Source: Hibiscus mutabilis (Eukaryota; Streptophyta; Magnoliopsida; Malvales; Malvaceae). From it: a stretch of DNA of 64,000 nt. Position 1 is the first letter of the stretch; every line of letters starts with the position of its first letter. The DNA is taken from positions 1,612,001 through 1,676,000 of the forward strand of contig CM033715.1 in NCBI GenBank assembly GCA_019671005.1, in the 5' to 3' direction. Below the pieces are notes generated by a model. That model ran no database searches and had not been told where the DNA came from. It was given only the letters and a program-made list of their open reading frames with translations. Below are positions 1 to 14,185 of the stretch, piece by piece. Made by a program: the position numbers and the translations under genes.

Positions 1-710
1 CGCTGCGTTTTGGAAGGAGTATTTAAACCCTTTTTACTTCAAAAATTTTCCCTCTTTATTTCATTTTACTTAACTTTCTCTCTCTCATACCCGAATCTCT
101 CTCTCCCAAACACTCTGAACCCAAACACCCTTTGAACCCAAAAACTACACAAAAATGGATCAAAATCCATGATTTCGGTTGGTGTTCATCATTGTTTAAG
201 ATGAACACGATGAACAGCCGATTATCCAGTCATTTTCCGTCGCCTGTACCATCGTTGAATTTCGGCCATTGCTCCCCAGTCTTCTAAGGCTATTTGCCGG
301 CCACCACACCTAAACCTCGACCACCGCGCGAGTCGGCGCCGGCCGCCACTCGCTGGAACCTTAGAACTTAAAAACTCTTTTTTCGATCCTAAAATCTAAT
401 TTAGACCCAGATTCGTCAGATTCCTCTCAATTCTGACGGTCCTAAGTCTGAACTACCCCAAATCGAGCTCTTATCCCTCATTTTCGACTCTGACGACCTC
501 TCCATAACTCCGGCAACCACATATATGCTTCCGATTTCCCTTTCTCTCTTTAAATCTCATATATGTTTTTATTTTCATGAACTAACATCGTTTTTCTTTG
601 CAGGAATTCAAAGATCGAAAAGGATATACCTTATGGTGGCTAAACGATAATTTAAGCGCCTTCTCCGACGTTCGATGAGCTTCCTGACGACTGTCATTTC
701 AGCTCCACAA

Positions 711-800
711 TGGCGGTTCAACTCTCAAACGACGTTCGATTTTCCCTGGTCGGCGGTTCAACTCTCAAACGACGTTCGATTTTCCCTGGTCGGCGGTTCG
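711..800. repeat. 40-bp direct tandem repeat
   Basis: Two full copies of a 40-bp unit start at 711 and 751 (GGCGGTTCAACTCTC...), with a 10-bp third start at 791. The copies are almost identical, so the duplication looks recent. It lies in a stretch with no recognised gene. Confidence 0.85.
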
Positions 801-1247
801 GCTTTCTCAATAGCATGTATAATTTCCCAAAATGCATTTTCTCTTTCTTGCTTTTATTATATTATTCATTATCCTATTATTATTTTATGGTATGTAATTA
901 TTAGTGTGTAATTAATTCTTCTGATTTTTTCTCTCTTTCCTTATTTATATGGGGTTAGAAGGATGACGTCACCTAGGGCTTGATCTGCGTGAAATTAAAA
1001 CGGGCAAATGGAAGACCGCCACGTGTCAACGAATGGGCGGGAAAGCTTGAATTAGCTGAATTTTTGTGTTTGTTTGGGTTTAGAGAGTTGTAAAAAAATG
1101 TATACGATATATAAGAATTTTAGGCTTTGTAACGAGAAATGGGCTTTTGTAATGCATAATATGGACATTTAAGGGATTTTGAGGCTTATTGATTTTACTT
1201 ATTTTATGGGTTTATACTTTTTATTTTATTTTTTATAGAGATATATA

Positions 1248-1265
1248 ATATATATATATATATAT
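1248..1265. repeat. (AT)n microsatellite
   Basis: Simple TA repeat of about 9 units in AT-rich DNA downstream of the CHY1-like gene. Confidence 0.8.
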
Positions 1266-1908
1266 GTACCTGGACGAAATTCAAGTATTAGAACTTATAA
1301 TATTTTAATCCATATTTACTCCTATTTAAACGACTTCCTAACAAGGATATATAATATATATTTTATGTGGCGACATTGACAAGGATTCAAACTTAAAAAC
1401 TGATTAATTAATTACTAAAAAATTTGAGTTATTCGAATTTTTATCTTGTAACACTATATTTAAAACTTTTTCAAGTCAAGTTTACGAAATTATAAGTCAA
1501 GTCAAAACGAGTTAGCATTTTTTCGTGTCGAGTCTAATAATTCAATTTTTTCGAGTCAAGTTTTACCCACCCCTAAATCTTCCAACTCAATTTGTACTAT
1601 TTATATAACGGCAATATTCAAACCCTGATTTTACTTTTAAGAGCAGTGGTGTTTTATCCCGGTGCACCAAATCATTACCATTTGTATATTGAAAATTTTA
1701 TACTGCATTCTCTTTTCAGCTATAATCTGGTGCTTGCAATATCTATTTGCCATGCTTCAAATGGGATACTATTAACAGAAGCATTAACTTTGGTAATATT
1801 TATTGGTCTGATACACCCAAGTAGTGACATGCACACATGTATGATATTACCCCAATGGACTGTTTTATTACAGACATTATAACTCCCATGATCATTTTAT
1901 GTGGTCAT

Positions 1909-4900
1909 CTAAAGCTTTGCAATGACATACGGTGGCAAGTTGAATTTGGATCTAGCAGGAAGCTTCAGATCTTCCCAATCTTCATCCTTCAACTTTGAGA
2001 AATAGCTGTCAACTGTAGTATCAGTGATCAGCTCCAATTTCGATGGCTCCCACTAGTACAACAAAAGGGAAAAGGTGACTCAGTCCGTCGGACTCAGTCC
2101 GTCGGTCGACGTTCCGAAACTTTGTAATATTTAAGGATTGAAGGTTCGGGAAAGAGAATCCTAACCTTTGGGTTCTTATCTTTATCCAGTAGTATGGCCC
2201 TGCAACCCTGTTAAGTAAGATGGATTTTAATCGGTTGAAGAGATGGTGAGAACGAAAGCGAGTTAAAATGCATAAATTTGAGACAGCTGAAACCTCGAAA
2301 AAGTCTTTGCTGAATTCTCCACGCATGACATGGCAAACCATTCTATATTCACGAACGAGGCATGGACCCACTCCTTGGAGTCTCCCTACTCTAATCTGGT
2401 AAGAGAAAGTCAACTTAAGCTGAACCACTCATCAAGCTTCAAACAAACTCTTAGTCAGATAATCCAGGATCCGCTATTCACTAATATATAAGAAAGTCAA
2501 TTTCCTTATGTAAAAGAACGATTTGATAAACAAGGCTTATTATCTTTTCCGTTTCAGTAGTGCCACTACCGGTGTACAAGGATAATATATTCATATGGCG
2601 ACATTGAAAGGGACCATGTAATTTTTATGGTTAAAATCGTTAACGCGGAATTTCAATATGAACTGATCTCAAAATATATGATAAATACGCAAAAGGTGAT
2701 TGAAGAAAATAATGATATCATTGGCATGTCCCAATCAATATGAATAAGTCAACTTACTGATCTAAGAGAAATCTTAAGACTTGTAGGTGAAGCCTTTTTC
2801 AGTGTTTGAATTGTAGTAGAGATCCAACCGTCCCTTCGATCAACAGCCTCCCTCTCCTGTGTACACAGATTTTAGTTTTAGGTGGCATATACTGATGGTG
2901 CACAAATTGTAGGGAACTTTGTAAACTCATGCAAGAAGCATTAAAAGAGATAACCAGATTAATGTTCCGGAAACAAACAAAATCGAATTATCAACTTACA
3001 AGAGCAGATAAAATTTCTTCAACTGTTTTTTGAGAGAAGCATCTATCAATGACATCCAATCTGCAGCCATGTAACCAATGATAATGAGGATTTAAAAAGT
3101 CGTGTCAGTCGGCTGTTAGCAAGTTTGGGTTTCAAAAAACACAAAACCTCCTCTTTCTTAAACAGAATTGAAATACAGGGGCAGATACTCAAAATTTCTT
3201 ATATTTACTACCAATTATACAGGAAAATGCATTGTTAATAGAAAACTAACCGATTGTACACACTCTGCTCTTTCAGTGAGGGTCGCTCGGAATGTTGACC
3301 AATAATTGATGAAATGATTGCTGGATCACTGGAATCTACAGCACATAATGCAGCTTCTAACATGGGTAATTTCTGTTGATTAAGTGAAAAGATGTAAAAA
3401 TTATTATAAACAATAAAGTGAGCTTTCTAAGGCATAAAGCAAGAGAATTCATACGGCCTATTTTGGATATATTAAGCAGAGATTTTGAGGATTCTAAAGA
3501 AAAACGAGTAGGATCAAAAACTTTCTTACAGCAGGAAAAACAATCTTGTACCTAAACTAATCATGGTGAAGCTTTCCCTTAGTTCACAAGGCACAAATAA
3601 GTAGGGAGTTTATTTTCAGTTTCAGTTGCTTTAGTAAGTGTAGACAGAGGTTTTAACTTCTCCAGACAAAGGAAAGATATTTTTTGACCTACAAAAGTAG
3701 CTTTATAAAATAAAGAAGCCCATTTATGAAACCCTTAAAGATGAATCTGGTTATTGTTACAAAAGTAACTCTATATGATATAGAAGCATTATGTTTATTA
3801 GGGACACAGTAACTATACAATTTAATTTCCAAAGATTAATGTCTAAAGTTTAAAATGAATAAGAAGAAACAGGCATGCCGACTTCCTTTATATTATTTTC
3901 TCAACCAACCGGTATAAATCTACATTGTCTCAGATATATTTTGAACTAAACTGTATTTTAGGTTGAGAAACATACTGATGATGGGACAAAGTGAGTTGCA
4001 AGGCCACATGCAAGCATTTCTACACCGTCCAATCTGGCACCGGTAAGACCAAGATACTCTCCTGCCAGAAGATGATGACGATATGTGAAGCTAAACATAA
4101 AGCAAATTCCAGTATACAAGTTTTTGGCTAGATGGAAGAAATGAATACAGCATGAATCAGTTCTGTGAACCAAAATAGACCCAAACAAGGCCAAAGATAG
4201 TTATTGCAGCTATCATTAAGGAGAACCCAATTTACGGAGCTTTTACTGCCTTTGCATTTTTTTTTTTTTGTATCTGTACAAGGCATTAGCCAAAATCCAG
4301 AACACTACCAAAGAGAAGAACCAAAGGTTCATGTTATGTTTTAAAGGATTTAGCCTTAGGATATGTAATTTTAAAAATAAAAGTAATTAAGAGCATGCAT
4401 AAGATATTCAAGCATATAAATGGGAGTACCAAAAAATCCTGGGAGTCTTGACAAGAAATAGGAGGCTCCAACATCCGGGAAGAGTCCCAAAGCTGTTTCA
4501 GGCATTGCAAAAAGCTACACAACATCCAATATATAAACATTTAGAAAGAGAAAACAAATCTGCTACACCTAGCATCTGATTCTCTCTATAAAATGTAAGT
4601 AGACAAGATCTAGGGAAGGGACATCAAGTTGTTTTAGTTGGAGACTTATCATTTTTTAATAAATAACAGAGAAAAAATTGGCTAGAAATGCTAACAGAGC
4701 CATTATTTCTTCTTAATTATGCAAGGAGCTTATAAAGTTTTTCAAAGGAGACAAAAGAGAAAAATACCGAGTTCTCGGTTGCAACACGGAATCTACCATG
4801 CATTGAAGCACCATTCCCACCTCCCATAACGATTCCATTAAGAATTGAAACCTTCAATGAGATTTGCATTCTCACAATTAGAAAAATCATATATATACAT

Positions 4901-7900
4901 GACATACACAAAAGTCGGCATAGCCTTAACTGCTCTTTATGAAATTTTACTCAGCATCTGTTTGTTTAACTGAAATTTTGTCTTCCTCTTCTCGATTACA
5001 ACTTCCATTGTCTTCCTCTTATCCATGACTAGTTCCATCTTTCTCATTCTCCTCAGTATCTCCCCACAGCCGCCATCCCCTACCCCCAAAATAAATAGAT
5101 AAGATTTCAATTCACAACCCAAACATCCTGTCCAGCAACTTGTCATTTGATTTCACCCTTTCTTCACTCCACTTTGGTAAGTTACCAAATTTTGTGTTCT
5201 TTATACTCAAATTCAGGTTATATATATACATATATGTATTATAAATGTATAGCACCTTATCAATTGATTTCACCCTTTCTTCACTCCATTTTTGCTAAAT
5301 TTCCAGATTTTGTTCTTTTATGCTCAAATTCAGATTTCTTTATTGTTCACAACTTGTTTCAGGATTTATTATATGAATTTGAAGAATAATTTTATGCATT
5401 TTTGTATGGAAGAACATTTTTGAGAAACAGATGGCGCCTTAAAGCCATTTGGGTTACCTGTGGTTTGCTATAGGTTGCCATCAAATAGTTTAAGGTGTAT
5501 TCCTTCATAAAAAAGTTGGCACCTGCTCTCCATCCACCTAAAGCATATAAATGCATAACAAAAGGTCATTGATTTTAAATTCCTCCAACAAACAAGGAGG
5601 AATAAGAAGACACATTTGGCTCTTCAAATGTGGTTAGTCCACTATGCTAGCAAAAGAGAAATTACAAATGATAGCAAACGTGAGGTAGACAAAGAGGAAA
5701 CAAAGGTGACAGCAAACTAATAATGTAACTTATTAACCTTTTAGATCTAAAGGATTAGTACTATCTGGTATCCACAAAAAATGAAAGAATCCATACCTGC
5801 CCTAATATCATGTACCACAGCTGCAACATCTCCACCAGCACAAAATGATCTTCCTTTCCCCTGATGACAAATAGCCAGCTATCAGGTATAATCTCTTCAA
5901 TGCTAAAACATTGGCTTGCAAAATCAATGAAGGAACCTAGTCTTATGGAAGGGTTAAATAAGATAATTTCTTACCTATCAATTCTTCCAAAATAAATATA
6001 AAAAGCTTACCTAATTGACAGAAATTAACCAAGTCTTTCAACACTTTGGTTACATTAAGGAATATCAATGGTATAAACTGAGCAGACATTGCCCTTTCAA
6101 GTTTACTCTGCCAATTAAGTGGCATAGATGAGAAGTAAATTCCTATCTGGCCTTCATTTAAGAACCATATATGATTAATAATGGTAATATGTAAAGCCTA
6201 ATTATACTTCCAACAGGAATCCTGACACAGACTATAAATTAAACACAACAATCATGACTGTTGACTATCTACAGCCAAGCTGATGTGCTACAGTAGTTAA
6301 CCAAAAAGACATATAGCCTTTCTATTTGACATTCCAAGAATAAGCAAGTAAAACTGTCAAACCCAAAATGTGCTGTCAAACAATCTGTTTGAGTGACTCG
6401 AAATGAGCTAAGACAAGAGACCAGACACACTTGTATGCAACCCAAAAAATGTCATCAGACTCAAATGTCTTACAATTTCATGTTTCTTTTCTTTTGTCAA
6501 TTTGTTTCTTTTAATAAAGTAAAAGAAAATGATACTGAAGTTGTATCTTCAGAGGTGCTAACCTTCAATATTACCAGCTTGACATTAGGATTGTCCTCAT
6601 AGGCAAGAAAAAGTTCTAATAATCGAGAGATCTACCATTGAAAGAGAAAACATTATTACTATTTGACAGACAATTTATGACAGTCATGAAGAAAATATAG
6701 AAATAAAAGAAAAGCATGATTACAAAATGCACGGTACAAATCCTGAATACAACAATTTATTGGAAAGAGAAATCTGATAGGTTGTTGTAGTTGACAATTG
6801 ACATAGAAGACATGCAAAAGAAACCATATGAACTAGCAGTTACAAAAATAACTAGAAAAAAATGTTTAATCCAGTGTTGTTAAGGCATGCCTAGGAATTA
6901 AGAATTAGCAACAGCCAACAATAGCATTTCAGAACCTTTTGGGCGACAAACATTTGATCAAGCCACATCTGATGCGCCTAGGAACTCTTTTCCATGAGCT
7001 GGTAGGCACAAAAAAAATCCACCGTGATATTCTCCTTTTTGATTTCTGGATTTTTTTATTTTATAATTAACTGTATGTTACCAGTAAAAATAATGAGAAT
7101 AACAAACTTTGTACTTCTCAAGGTTTGAGCATCAAAAATAGACATAGGACCATAAGCAAATCATGCATATTGGCCAACAAAATAAAAACAAAATTGAATA
7201 TTTTTTAATAAAAAATGGACTAGTTTATATCATAATCATATAATTTAGGATTTGGTATTTAATGCACTATTTCTACAGTAAATCACAAGATGCTACCCCA
7301 ATAATAAGTAAACATAAAATTTTAAAACTCTTGAAGAAACAGTCAAATCATGTATACCCAGATAAGTCATGTGAAAATAGACATATGCAGAATATCAAAT
7401 TGAGGTTGAAATAACACAAAGGAAAACTACAAAATAAATAATTTGATCCTAAAACTCGTTGTATAACATAAGGGTAATTCCCAAATATTGAAAGAGCTGA
7501 AGCACCCTATTAAAGAACATATCATACCATCTGAAATGAAAGGGCATTGAGCTGCTTTGGCCGGTTAAAGGTTAGAATTCTTGCAAATGATTTTTCTTCT
7601 ACTAGAACCTGCAGAGGTAAAGAAGAAATATAAATGAACCTCCCAAATATAACAAAGTTAGTTAAGCTAAGAAGCAAAGAGAAACGCTGGGGACTCATAA
7701 TTCGACATACAGTTTTGACATGTATGTAATTGAAATGGAAAATCAACATGAAATTATTTCAATTACAAAGAAAAGAGATGTTGGGATTGAATTTTTAAGT
7801 CAATTTAAGCTCAATTGAGAAGCAAAGAGAGAGTGGGAGGGTAGGAATGTTTTGTGGGTTCTGAAAACTATACAACACAATCTTCGAGATTTCAAATAAA

Positions 7901-8032
7901 GCATTTTGAATTGAAAAACTCGTTAGAAGAAGAATGAAAAACACCCAAAATTCCAGAAAAAAGAATAAGATAATTAGAGCATCAGAAATGAAGACGCACC
8001 TGCTCATGTTGGGAAGAAACGGATGAAGCCAT
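1909..8032 (-). CDS. CHY1: 3-hydroxyisobutyryl-CoA hydrolase, peroxisomal, CHY1 type
   Basis: Crotonase-fold thioesterase acting in valine catabolism: it hydrolyses 3-hydroxyisobutyryl-CoA. Fourteen exons join with GT-AG borders and unbroken phase: 8032-8000, 7608-7528, 6631-6563, 5860-5797, 5537-5458, 4851-4768, 4514-4430, 4061-3976, 3372-3251, 3060-3000, 2856-2758, 2395-2294, 2207-2166, 2052-1909. The total is 1152 nt (383 aa), the usual family length. Visible motifs are FNRPKQLNALS near the N-terminus, FCAGGDVA (67-74), GIVMGGGNG (115-123) and PETALGLFPDVG with acidic residues E143 and D151. The C-terminus is AKL, a type 1 peroxisomal targeting signal, as in Arabidopsis CHY1. The start MASSVSSQHEQ sits in a tiny 33-nt first exon. 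No frameshift was seen. Identification as the CHY1 class is strong; orthology rather than paralogy is inferred. Confidence 0.95.
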
Positions 8033-8840
8033 TCGTATGGATTAGTAGTTGAAAGCACCAAATCCGATTCCCAGAACGACAATCAGTCACTGCTGGTGAT
8101 GGATTAGTAAATGTTAAGAGCAGGCTGAGAAGCAGTTTTTAGCTGGTTATAAAACAAATACTCGGTTGGGTAACTTGTGGTCGTATGAATTCTAGACTGA
8201 CGCTCAACTGGGTCGTGTGTTAATTTCCATCTAATACGTCTCTGGAATAGATAAAATTTATATGATGGTTATCGGTCGGGTTTTTGGCCGACCTCGAAAA
8301 TATTTATTCTAAACCCAATATAATCTGATCACATCTTTTAAAATTTCGACCTGACTCAAAAATTATATACTTAAACTCGAATCAGACTTAATTTATTAAA
8401 AAAATTAAACTTTAGGGACCTATTTATAAAAAAAAATTAAAGACCTAGTTATAAAAAATGATTTTAATGACTTGATCATAATATATATATATATATAAAA
8501 AGGGAGCACTATTGCGAATATCTCTAAAAATATATAGATAAAATATACTACTATTATTCATCAATTATAAACCAATATTTTTCACCCAAAAAATCTAAAC
8601 CACTAAAATCACCTTTAATGAAAATCGACTTGAACCTGAAGTTTCTAAAAAGAAACCATAAAACTAAGGCATTTGTGGAAAATGTTCATCCCTAAATAGA
8701 TTAGATTTTGAATATTTTGTTATTTTAAGATTTTTTAAATTTACTGATACTATTACATAATAGTATATGTTCATATTTTTTTAATTATTTAATAATGTAC
8801 ACACTTTTCATACACAAGTACTTGAATCCGAGTTTACTAC

Positions 8841-8910
8841 TTATCTTTGAGTTAAGATAATGCAAAATTATTTAATTATCTTTGAGTTAAGATAATGCAA
8901 AATTATTTAA
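8841..8910. repeat. 35-bp direct tandem repeat
   Basis: Two essentially identical 35-bp copies (TTATCTTTGAGTTAAGATAA...) at 8841-8875 and 8876-8910. Each contains a small palindrome, TTATC...GATAA. Confidence 0.85.
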
Positions 8911-9147
8911 TTTTACATCGGTCTATGTATTAAAGTTTAGGTTTGAGTTTTGGATCAGAGTATCGAATAATTCGAGTGAGGATTTTGAGGCTCGTTGGGT
9001 TATGAATGTTTTGGGCTCATTCATATCCTTTTCTCTTCTTTGGCCCAAAAGATGATGTGATTCCTTTTTCGAATGCTTTGCAAATTGAGGGACCGGACAA
9101 TTTCCATTTCTTAATGAGATTTAATGGGAGAGAAGATTGAAAACATT

Positions 9148-9440
9148 TATAAGTGAGTCTAACGTACGACATGTTTAGGGTGTGGTTAAATAATGATATA
9201 TTTTGAAATTTGTATACTAACTGAAAAATATAAGATTTTTTGATAATATTTTCGGTTGATTTTTTTTAGTTTTTTTTTCCAAGTATAAATACTTTGTTTC
9301 GAACTGAAAAATTATCAAAAAAATTAAGTATCAATACTTAAAACAAAAACTAAAAATATTATCAACAAATCTAACATTTTCGCGAATAAATATCAAAATT
9401 TGTCTTCTTTTAATTTAGACAGATCGTACTCTAGACCTAC
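9148..9440. mobile_element. Foldback MITE, TTTAGGGTG family
   Basis: The left end GTCTAACGTACGACATGTTTA and the right end near 9410-9436 are imperfect inverted repeats, and the interior folds back on itself (AAGTATAAATACTT... / ...AAGTATCAATACTT). There is no coding capacity. Related copies occur at 30504-30844, 49118-49475 and 56977-57195. Exact ends and target-site duplications are approximate. Confidence 0.6.
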
Positions 9441-10454
9441 CATTTATGTTTCAACAGCCTTCTCCATCTCATATTTTTCCAATATCATTTTTCTTGTTTC
9501 ATTCATTTTTTTAAAAAAATTTTGAACTTCGTGAAAAAAATATTTGTAGGGCTACATATCAACTTATTCCTTATCTAAACTTTAACCAACAATACTTATC
9601 TCTTCTATTACAAAGTTGCCATGTAATAAAGTTGTTCAACTCTATGGTCTTTTATAATGTTAAGCAATCTTCACCTAATCAATAGACAATAATCAATTCC
9701 CAATATTCCCACTAAATCAACTTTAACACATTATTATTCTTTTAATATACGACTAAACTCGACAAGCAATTTCAGTAGAAAAGAGAATAATATTTATTTT
9801 AGAAAATTTCGGTTTAATTTATTTTATTTGCAAAATGTATATACATTGTCAAATAGTTAAGAATTTGTATAAACATATAAATATATTGTAAAAATATATA
9901 ACTATATCTGTGTTTAATTAATTGACTAAGTGGTCAATGATATTTATATTGTCTCATCTTATGTGATTTTCAAATCTGTAATTTATATTTTAATCTCAAA
10001 CTTTATTTAAGTAATTAATTTGTTGGTAATTTGTCTTAAAAGCTAATTACAACTCATGGACAACCTTTTTAGTCATGGCATATTCTTGTAGCTATACCAT
10101 CAACATGATTAAATTAATATTAACAAACTTAAAGACAATTTGACATCGACTTTTTTAATTTAAATTAAGCACCATAAAATATCTTATTTATAATTAATTG
10201 ATGTGATTTGCTAGCTGCATTGTTCGGTGCCTTGACTCTTTAACAAAATCAATTTGATTTTTTCAAAGTGAATAAACTTTGGACTGTATAATTTGGCCAG
10301 TGGTCATAATATATAATATATGAATTATAATTGATTACTTCAAAATATTTTTATTTGAATTTTATTATAAAATTTTAAAAGTTATATTAACATATGTATT
10401 TGATGTTATATTGAAAAATAGTTTCTAGAAGTATGTTCACATTTTTTGAATATA

Positions 10455-10705
10455 TTTTTATAGGGGTAAAATTTTAATACACAAGCTGTGTAAAACCATT
10501 TTTACATAAGTATGTGTTTTTATCTTATAAAACACAAATTTTAAATCCCCAACCTTAATACCCTAAACTCTAAATCTTAAATTCTAAAGCCTACAACCTA
10601 AACCCCTAAACTTTTAACCATAAATTAAATCATTAACCCTTAAATTTAAAAAACACGCGTAAACTTTTGTTTACACGTGCTGAATATCTTTTTATAGTGT
10701 ATCGA
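10455..10705. mobile_element. MITE with telomere-like (CCCTAAA) interior
   Basis: The left end GGGTAAAATTTTAATACAC followed by a short GTGTAAAA...TTTTACA hairpin is mirrored at the right end by GTAAACTTTTGTTTACACG. In between lies a degenerate run of CCCTAAAC/CCTAAATC-like words. The nine bases TTTTTATAG occur just outside both ends, a possible 9-bp target-site duplication, though they might be part of the terminal repeat. The same design is seen at 29468-29748 and, in reverse, 47940-48358. Confidence 0.6.
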
Positions 10706-12540
10706 TTTGATTACTTTATTTTTTATTTTATAATAATCTGATGAAATTTAATAATAAATTAAAAAAAATTAAAATGGTTATTTGTATATTTTATCATGAT
10801 AAAAATGATAGAATTGCCAAAATTTCAAAACCACGAGGATAATAAAGGAGGAAGATTTTCAAATGGAAAGAAAGAAATAAAATTTCAAATTAGCGACATT
10901 GAAAAGGAAATATGGAAGTTTCGTTTTTGTCTTTTTCTCGGGAAAATAAAAAGGAAAAGGAAAAGGAAAAGAAAAAGAAGGGGAAAGTAGCATGGAGCAA
11001 TGTACTATTTACTAAAGACGCCGCATGACAGTTGCAGTGGACCAAACCTTACCCTATTATTGTTTTACACTACAATCAAATCTCAAAACCCAATGTTCCT
11101 TTTCATAATTGGATACCGATTTTTTCTTCTTTAAATATCAGTGGATTTTTATGAATTAATATCATTTTATAATTTAAACTTATTTAAATATGTTGCATTG
11201 GAGAAAATGATCGAATAAGTCTAACAATAGAAATTGTATGTTTAAAGGCAACGATCGACAGTTGAAATAACGATAACTTGAGGTTTAAATTAAAGAGATT
11301 TTAGAACTTTAGAGGATGCTTTAAAAAATTGGAGAATTTCAATATTTTCTAAAAATTTTAAGTTTTTGTGTAAAAGATGTTTTAAAAAAAATTAAAATAA
11401 AATAAACATGTCATATTTTGATTGGTTAACGAATTTTTTGAACGGTAGTTAATTATCACTCACCTAAAATTATAACAACATAGATTTAGGCACTTATTTT
11501 TAACAAAAAATACTTTATACACCTAAAGTTCAAAAAATGTATAATTTGGACACTAATTTTCTATTTAATACTTTAATTAAAAACTTTAAAATTCAGCTCA
11601 TGCAAATAAAAACTTCTAATTCATATAATTTATTTATTTTATGCCATGTTTTTTTACATTTTTAAATACGGGTAAATTTATTTAAATTTAAAATTTAATA
11701 TAAATATTATTTTGTACTTAAATAAAATCATAAAAGAATGTTAAAATAACTACAAAGAGAAAATGAAATAGAAAAACCTAGGCCAATTGTCAATATTAAA
11801 ATCTCATTTCCATGCCAATGCTTTAGCGTGACCACAATTTTAGGCTTAATACACAAAGTGATCCTTTAACATTTACTTGTTTTTCTATTTTGACACACAA
11901 CAAATTTTTTTGTCATTAATGCTCCTAAAATATCAAATGTTATTCATTTTACTTAAAATTATTGACGCCGTTAAAAATTAATTGATCAATAAGATTGCGC
12001 CATGTCACTCTTCTACCAATAAATTGCACCAATTAAATGCAATTGTTTTTTTAAAATGGTAAATGATATGTGAAGTTTTTCAAAAAAAAACTTGTTTAAT
12101 TTAAGCTAAAATGTTTATTTATTTTTAAATTGATTTTTTTGTATTCTTAAATTCAATAATTCTGTCTAATATTATCTATAATATTACAATGATTTTTTTT
12201 ATTTATTTTTATATAATAAATTAATATCATCCAATAAGATGACAACACACGACATCATCTTATCGGTTGAAAAATAGGTAATATATGCTTTGACAACACA
12301 TGACATCATCTTTTATTGTCTAATTTAAAATTTGATAGAATGTACAAGTTTTAATACTAATTTGGGAGCAAAATTTTTTTAAACACCAACTTGAAAAAAA
12401 TTGTCTAATTTAAATACCAATTTAAAAATAAAAATTCTTTAAATATCAACCTAAAAAAGTGTATAGTTCAAATATCAAATATACATTAAAACCTATTCTC
12501 AATAGAGAGTTATAATAAAATGGACAACCACATATAATAA

Positions 12541-12840
12541 GGGGTGATTCTAGGGTAAGGTGGCTTAAAACGAGGCGGTACAAAAAATTTTACAAAAATT
12601 TTAAAGATTTCTGTATCAACTTTTATGTACATACAGAAATGCTTATAAAAATGATAAGAATTTTGGTATATACATAAATGCTTACCATTTCTAAATGATA
12701 AGAATTTCGGTATATACAAAAATACTTATAAATTTTATAAATATTTCTATTTGTCCATAAAAATTGATATAATTTTTTTAATATTTTTATAAAGATTTTT
12801 ATACCGCCTAATTTTCACGTGCCTCGTTTTAAAAAATTCC
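12541..12840. mobile_element. Foldback element with GCCTCGTTTT ends
   Basis: The left side reads AAAACGAGGCGGTAC and the right side contains TACCGCC and then GCCTCGTTTT, so the outer arms are inverted repeats. The centre carries repeated TGATAAGAATTT(T/C)GGTATATACA words at about 12652 and 12698. It is about 300 bp and non-coding. Confidence 0.55.
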
Positions 12841-14185
12841 ATAATAATTATACCATTCCACATGAAAATTCATTAGATAAGATTTTCTCAAATTTGACGC
12901 CATGAATATTTTTATTAAATTTAATTTAAACACATCCCTTTATAGTTAAAAAACACATTCCTCAGTTAAAAAAAGCATATTCTTAAAAAAATTTAGTTTT
13001 CACAGCCGCTGCAATTTTTTCTTTTTTACTTAACGGGTAACGACAATTAGTCATAGTACTAATTGTAAAAATCTCTACTCTTGTAGCACGTGTTTTTTTT
13101 TTGCTTTTGTGTTTTTTTATTAAATTTTGTGGTTCGTTTTATCTGTCATTTGGTACGATTTCAGCATATCGTGACGATCGTTTGGTGCTCATATAGAGAT
13201 CCTCAAGGCGCTAACTTTCTGATTTGATTTTGTCAGTGGTCATAGAAAAGATTGATCCCCACTCGTTTGATAGTTTATTAGCCGATGTAATCAGAACTGT
13301 GTAGTAGAGCAATATGCCTGATAGTTTGGTTCACTCATCACTCATTTTTCATCCCGTAAAACGTCTTGTTTGACTAGAGACAAAGAGATTTATAAAGGTT
13401 TATGGGTTTTGATGGTATGTTAATTTCCATATGAGAGTTTGCTTTTTTTGTACCTTTGTATGAAATTTTTAGTAGACTAGTCCCCTTTTATTTTTTTTTG
13501 ATGTATTATATTAATAATATCTTTTATTTTGATTAATAAAATCTAGATGTCATCGCTAAAAAAACACATTCCTTTATAATTATAAAATTAGAGGCAAACG
13601 ACGGTGGAATCGATGAGGTTGTGTCTAAAATTTTGAACGATTAACATTTGCTCCCTCAAATTTAAAAATTAATATAATATTTTCAAAATTTTTATAATTT
13701 TAACTAAATTTTAATTTATTTAAATATTTATAATCAAATTTTTTTATTTTCTAATTTTTTGTCAAGTCTGACCATTAAAAAAATTAATTACACTTCTAAA
13801 GATTTAGATTAAATTTTTGAAAATTTGAGTTTAGACTCTTAAAATCTTTAAAAAATTTATATAAATTTCATTAAATTATTTTGCCAAGATTCACCATGTA
13901 TAAAATCGATGTGGTGAGAATCTTTGAAATTATTAAAAATATGGCTTAAATGAAAAATCAACCCCATAAACTATTTATTTTATTTGCTTTTAGTACTTTA
14001 ATTATTTTTTAGTTAAAAACACGTACTTAAATTATTATTTTTATCACTTTAAGCTCAATAGTTAGATTTGAAAATTAATTTAGGAAGTAAAAAGAAAGTT
14101 AACAAATTTTCTATCTTTAGGCATTCCATTCTTTCTGGACAGCGAAGCTTTTACATTTAACACCACAAACTATCCTGTATGCATG

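Larger units (their letters stand above)
1..1590. other. Non-coding, promoter-like leader region without recognised gene
   Basis: No convincing coding exon. A TATA-like TATTTAAA lies at 20-27, followed by a CT-rich leader (60-115), a GC-richer block (230-500) and a possible splice acceptor (TTTGCAG) ending near 604. A palindromic TGACGTCA (964-971) and a G-box-like CCACGTGTC (1019-1027) are present. The stretch 1420-1575 resembles the 57.3-58.8 kb repeat (see there). It could be a transcribed non-coding unit or the edge of a transposable element; the sequence does not decide. Confidence 0.3.
8240..14140. other. AT-rich intergenic region with small repeats
   Basis: About 5.9 kb between the divergent CHY1-like and H+-PPase genes. 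No coding gene is recognised. It holds an (AT)n run (8480-8496), a 35-bp tandem repeat (8841-8910), two foldback elements (9148-9440 and 12541-12840), a telomere-like MITE (10455-10705) and several AT-rich stretches of the kind flanking MITEs. A short lysine/arginine-rich open frame at 10796-10990 reads through a purine-rich run and is not convincing as a gene. Confidence 0.7.

Noticed and set aside
2021..2428. 135-aa minus-strand frame
   Set aside because: It reads CHY1 exon 12 and then runs through introns; the spliced model fits the family.
10796..10990. 64-aa frame ending in a lysine/arginine run
   Set aside because: Purine-rich low-complexity DNA gives the basic tail; no homology or gene context.
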